In this document: one piece after another, positions 60,630-64,000 of the stretch
Layout: every line of letters starts with the position of its first letter
Position numbering within the stretch: the stretch's first letter is position 1
Assembly: GCA_027627225.1 (NCBI GenBank)
Contig: CM051027.1
Coordinates: 92,111,151 to 92,175,150, forward strand
From: Congeria kusceri
Taxonomy: Eukaryota; Mollusca; Bivalvia; Myida; Dreissenidae
Length of the DNA: 64,000 bases
Direction of reading: 5' to 3'
The notes under the pieces: model-generated
The model's database searches: none
The model's input: only the letters and a program-made list of their open reading frames with translations
What the model was told of the DNA's origin: nothing
Made by a program: the position numbers and the translations under genes

Positions 60630-60926
60630 CATAAGAACGAATGACAGAGACGCGTAAATGTTATGAGATAAGAAGACAGTAACGATAAGGGTGGGAGTTG
60701 ACATTGACGGAAAGACTTAACAAAGTTTATGTTAGTTTCATAAACATGTATGTAATTTTTGTGTTAACAATTACTGCAGTACTGTTATGTGGAGAAATTT
60801 CGAATTCTTGTATGTCAAGATTATTTTGCTACATACGGAATAGTTTTTAACCATACAACATGCTTTTTTGTGTCCTTGTCATTGGTACTGTATTGTTACA
60901 TGTTGCAATCTTGAGGTCGAAATGAT

Positions 60927-60932
60927 AATAAA
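60927..60932 (+). terminator. Candidate polyadenylation signal of the transposase gene
   Basis: AATAAA about 300 bases after the transposase stop and before the right TIR. The position is plausible for the 3' end of the transposon transcript. Confidence 0.45.
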
Positions 60933-61036
60933 GAAAACTAAAAATATTCCAGTCGTTTTGCTTTAATACACACTTTCAACTGCATGAAACAATGAATACA
61001 GTGACAGGATGGAACAAGATTTATAAATCAAAATAA

Positions 61037-61254
61037 CGAGTTTGCATTTTAATAAACTTCAACAACATAGCAACTTTATCTAAAAAATATCATAAAACAT
61101 TTAAATACGTGGCTTTAAACATATTTATTAACAGTATATAGCTCATGCTACTAATATTATATAGGTAACGCTTTTATCCAGTGCGCTTTCGGTTATTCCA
61201 CTGCGCTTTCGGTACTTTTACCGAAAGCGTGCGCTTTCGGTTAATCTAGTAACC
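61037..61254 (-). repeat. MULE right terminal inverted repeat
   Basis: Inverted partner of 58039-58256 with the same length. It ends CTTTCGGTTAATCTAGTAACC. The outer palindrome has one change compared with the left copy. Confidence 0.93.
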
Positions 61255-61784
61255 GGCAGAATACCATTGCAGGCAAGTTTAGTTACTTGTAGAAAATATA
61301 AGACAGCTTTCCTGTATTTGGCAGTGTTAGGAATTGCTTCTTAATTTCTAGAAATCTGTAAGTCTAAGCATCCAATTCTTGGTTTGATTTTTTTTTCAGT
61401 GATGTTTTGGTGTTGTAGTTGTGTTGCACTTATTTGTTTTTAACCTTGAAGGCTACTGATTTTTTTGTGAAGATAATATTTTGTCTTCAACATTTCAGTT
61501 AATTTAATGTAAAAATAACACATAAACTGGTCCCAAATGTTTAAGTGGCTTATAGATGACTCTTGCAAAGTTGTTTTTAAAGTCTATCAACGTAAAAATA
61601 TTTGCCTTGAAAATCACAATTCTACCCTTGAAAAGTCCTTGAATTTGTGTGCAAGACTTGAGTATGAGCCATGTTTTTACACTAAAAATGTTTACATATA
61701 AGCTATATGGACAGGTTTACGTTTTTCGGTAAGCTGGTTTCTCAGGAATGGCTTGAGTGATTTCATTCAAACTTAGAACACTTA

Positions 61785-61920
61785 TTTCCTATATTAAAAT
61801 GAACTCTTAGGCCAATTTTGATAACTCTAGTTTGAAATTTGTCGAAATTATATTTCCTATATTAAAATGAACTCGTAGGCCAATTTTGATAACTCTAGTT
61901 TGAAATTTGTCGAAATTATG
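61785..61920. repeat. About 67-bp tandem duplication
   Basis: Two nearly identical copies of a unit with ATTTCCTATATTAAAATGAA and AATTTTGATAACTCTAGTTT. They lie in the right part of the split composite element. Confidence 0.8.
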
Positions 61921-62492
61921 GGCATTTTTACACTTGAAACATTTTAAGTGGGTGGAATCAAAACTTTTGATTTTCACTCTCTAACCTGAGAATAAATCTT
62001 CATACATAAATACCCTAAAGCAATACTTTACTCAGGATTGCATTTGTGGTGGGTTGGATGGGGTCAAGGTCACTGTTTTAAAAATATTTAAAAAAAATCT
62101 GCTTTATAACTCAAGAACAAAATGAAGTATTTTAATAAAATTCAATTTATAGATACTGTATAACGAGACATTGCATGGGATTGCATATGGGGTTAGATGG
62201 GTCAAGGTCAAGGTCACTGTTTTGAAATTTAGAAAAAAATGCTTCCACTCAGTAACTCTAGAAAGAAATTAATTTTGTTTTATTGGCGCCTACTATACGG
62301 TTTGTTTTAGAAAAAATGCCAGAAATTCGGACAAACACAAGAAAAGCCAAGCATGCTGTCCTCAGACAGCTCTTGTTTTTGTGTTGTTGTGCTGTACCAC
62401 ACAACATTCTGCAACTAAGGGGCATTGCGTCTAGATGGTCAGTCATTGATAGGTTTTTCGTTCAGATTAATGCATGCCAGTAGGAATACATG

Positions 62493-62808
62493 GAAAAAGG
62501 GGAACTGTTTTTGTAGCAAAGCATTCTTTCATTTTAATATTTTTCTTTGTTATAAAACATTAATAAATTGTTTTGCTACAAATGATAACTTAGATTATGC
62601 ACAAACTTGATTTTATAAACAAAATTGCTGGGATTGTTTACAAAAATTTCTTTATCTTAGTCAATTTTTGTCCGATTTTGGTCAAGTTTTTTCAAAATAA
62701 AGTTTACATTCTGAGGGGAATTTTAAGGTAAAAATAGGGGGAAAATATATACTATTCAAGCAGGAGAATGGGGCCGAATTTTGCCCCAAATTTGCCCTGA
62801 AAAACACT
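62493..62808. mobile_element. Truncated copy of the CAGTGTTTTT element
   Basis: It matches 13761-14123 in opposite orientation (TTGTTTTGCTACAAATGATA, GGGATTGTTTACAAAAAT, GAATGGGGCCGAATTTTGCC) and ends AAAAACACTGG. The other terminus is missing. Confidence 0.6.
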
Positions 62809-62846
62809 GGATGAGGGGACATGCAGTTGTCACGTTGCGCTGTCCC

Positions 62847-63410
62847 GCACATCCTTCTGCAACTATGGGGCCTTTTGGCTAGATGGTCAGTTATTGGGCC
62901 TTAACAATAATACAGTAATAATGTACCGTTCTGCAACTATGGGGCCTTTTGGCTAGATGGTCTGTAATTGGGCCTGAACAATAATACAGTAATAATGTAT
63001 CCTTCTGCAACTATGGGGCCTTTTGGTTAGATGGTCAGTAATTGGGCCTGAACAATAATACAGTAATAATGTAGTTGTGTTTCTGGCATCCTTCTGCAAC
63101 TATGGGGCCTTTTGACTAGATGGTCAGTAATTGGGCCTTAACAATAATACAGTAATAATGTAGTTGTGTTTCTGAAACTATGGGGCCTTTTGGCTAGATG
63201 GTCTGTAATTGGGCCTTAACAATAATACAGTAATAATGTAGTTGTGTTTGTGGAACTATGGGGCCGTTTGGCTAGGTGGTCTGTAATTGGGCCTTAACAA
63301 TAATACAGTAATAATGTAGTTGTGTTTGTGGAACTATGGGGCCGTTTGGCTAGGTGGTCTGTAATTGGGCCTTAACAATAATACAGTAATAATGTAGTTG
63401 TGTTTCTGGT
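62847..63410. repeat. Tandem repeat of 70-90 bp, seven units
   Basis: Seven units share CAACTATGGGGCCTTTTGGC or its variant, GGTCTGTAATTGGGCCT and AACAATAATACAGTAATAAT. Later units carry an extra GTAGTTGTGTTTSTGG block, which changes the period. Non-coding. Confidence 0.88.
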
Positions 63411-63429
63411 AGCATGACCAACAAATTTT

Positions 63430-64000
63430 GGGTTGATAAGTCAGAAAAACTTGATGCGGGAGGCATATAGTGATTGTCCTGTCCGTCCATCTGTCCGTGA
63501 CAAGGTTTCAGTATATTTTACCGTTTCATCTAGTACCAACACTGCTTACTGCAACACTTGGATACTTAACACAGTTGTTGCTTTTGACCATTCCCTATCC
63601 ATCCTTATCACCCAACCTCACTTTGACCTTGACCTAATTTGGACTTATTTTAATTCAAAAGTTCCATTTCTTTGTTAACTAGATTTTACCGATTCGTCTT
63701 GCCTCAACACCGCTTACTACACTTGGATATTTACACAGTTTATACGGTTGTTCCCAATCCACCCATATCACCCAACCTCACTTTAACCTTGACGTTGACC
63801 GTATTTGGACAAAGAAATGGGCTACCCAGCACCAACCGGGGAATGTGTGTTTATCAACGTCGTGCGTGCGTATGTGCGTGCGTGTGTGCGTCTTCAACTT
63901 TTCATTCAAACAACATCTCCTCCTAAACCGCTTGGCAGATTTTCACCAAACTTCACAGGAATGATCCTTGGGTGGACCTCTTTCAAAGTTGTTCAAATCT
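63430..64000. repeat. Partial composite repeat at the window edge
   Basis: GATGCGGGAGGCATATAGTG and GTCCTGTCCGTCCATCTGTC open a region with two diverged units (ATTTTACCGATTCGTCTTGC; TTACTACACTTGGATATTTA). A GTGCGTGCGTGTGTGCGT microsatellite lies at about 63864-63890. The element runs off the window. No CLUH terminal exon is visible here. Confidence 0.5.

Larger units (their letters stand above)
58038..61254 (+). mobile_element. Autonomous-looking Mutator-like (MULE) DNA transposon
   Basis: A 3.2-kb element bounded by 218-bp terminal inverted repeats, with one large transposase frame inside. GGCAGAATAC is duplicated directly outside (58028-58037 and 61255-61264), a 10-bp target duplication; the exact left edge (58038 or 58039) is ambiguous by one G. 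Duplications of 8-11 bp are characteristic of Mutator-type elements. The near-identity of the two TIRs and the intact frame indicate a recent insertion into older repeats in the CLUH intron. Confidence 0.93.
57071..62382 (+). mobile_element. Composite element, type A copy 3, split by nested insertions
   Basis: The left end AGCTCGACTTTTCGAAGAAA matches the start at 41192. The right end at about 62352-62382 is the hairpin GCTGTCCTCAGACAGC followed by TCTTGTTTTT. The core unit GGTAAGCTGGTTTCTCAGGA appears on both sides of the insertion (57152 and 61729). Between about 57290 and 61680 lies another unclassified repeat with CTTGAAAAGTCCTT at both ends, and inside that the MULE. Confidence 0.62.

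Overview
This window is animal nuclear DNA, and most likely comes from a bivalve mollusc. The genes have many short exons joined by GT-AG introns and the sequence is AT-rich. It is crowded with tRNA-derived SINEs, foldback MITEs and composite elements built around tandem arrays, a mix known from bivalve genomes. A dreissenid or related heterodont clam is my guess from repeat style only; I could not test the species.

Three conserved host genes were rebuilt exon by exon, and every exon junction keeps the reading frame. (1) The last three coding exons of a Rab35-type small GTPase lie at 353-2293 on the + strand; its 5' exons are outside the window. (2) A complete six-exon AIP gene (aryl hydrocarbon receptor-interacting protein, FKBP-like plus TPR) runs on the - strand from ATG 21563 to stop 10440-10438 and encodes 330 residues. 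(3) CLUH (clustered mitochondria protein homologue) starts at ATG 25612 on the + strand. It has 29 coding exons (1,252 codons) up to 56741, and its last exon or exons lie beyond the right edge. Rab35 and AIP are convergent. AIP and CLUH are divergent across about 4 kb. AIP is a cytosolic co-chaperone and CLUH a cytosolic RNA-binding protein for mitochondrial transcripts.

Layout: 1-2.3 kb Rab35 tail; 2.3-10.4 kb intergenic with foldback MITEs, a composite repeat and a SINE; 10.4-21.6 kb AIP, with two minisatellites and a 2.9-kb TIR element in its introns; 21.6-25.6 kb intergenic; 25.6-56.7 kb CLUH, whose introns hold SINEs, MITEs, minisatellites and a 2.5-kb array; 56.7-64 kb the next CLUH intron, with three levels of nested insertion. 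The innermost level is a well-preserved Mutator-like (MULE) transposon with a 701-residue transposase, 218-bp TIRs and a target-site duplication of about 10 bp.

The most interesting observations are four. A 25-bp minisatellite in AIP appears to have grown out of an exon-intron junction, so each unit carries a consensus splice donor. Several otherwise unrelated tandem-array elements share one terminal design, a small hairpin followed by TCTTGTT or a close variant. Decayed copies of CLUH exon fragments lie inside CLUH introns. A young MULE sits inside the nested repeats. No prokaryotic genes, CRISPR arrays, rRNA genes or convincing functional tRNA genes were seen.
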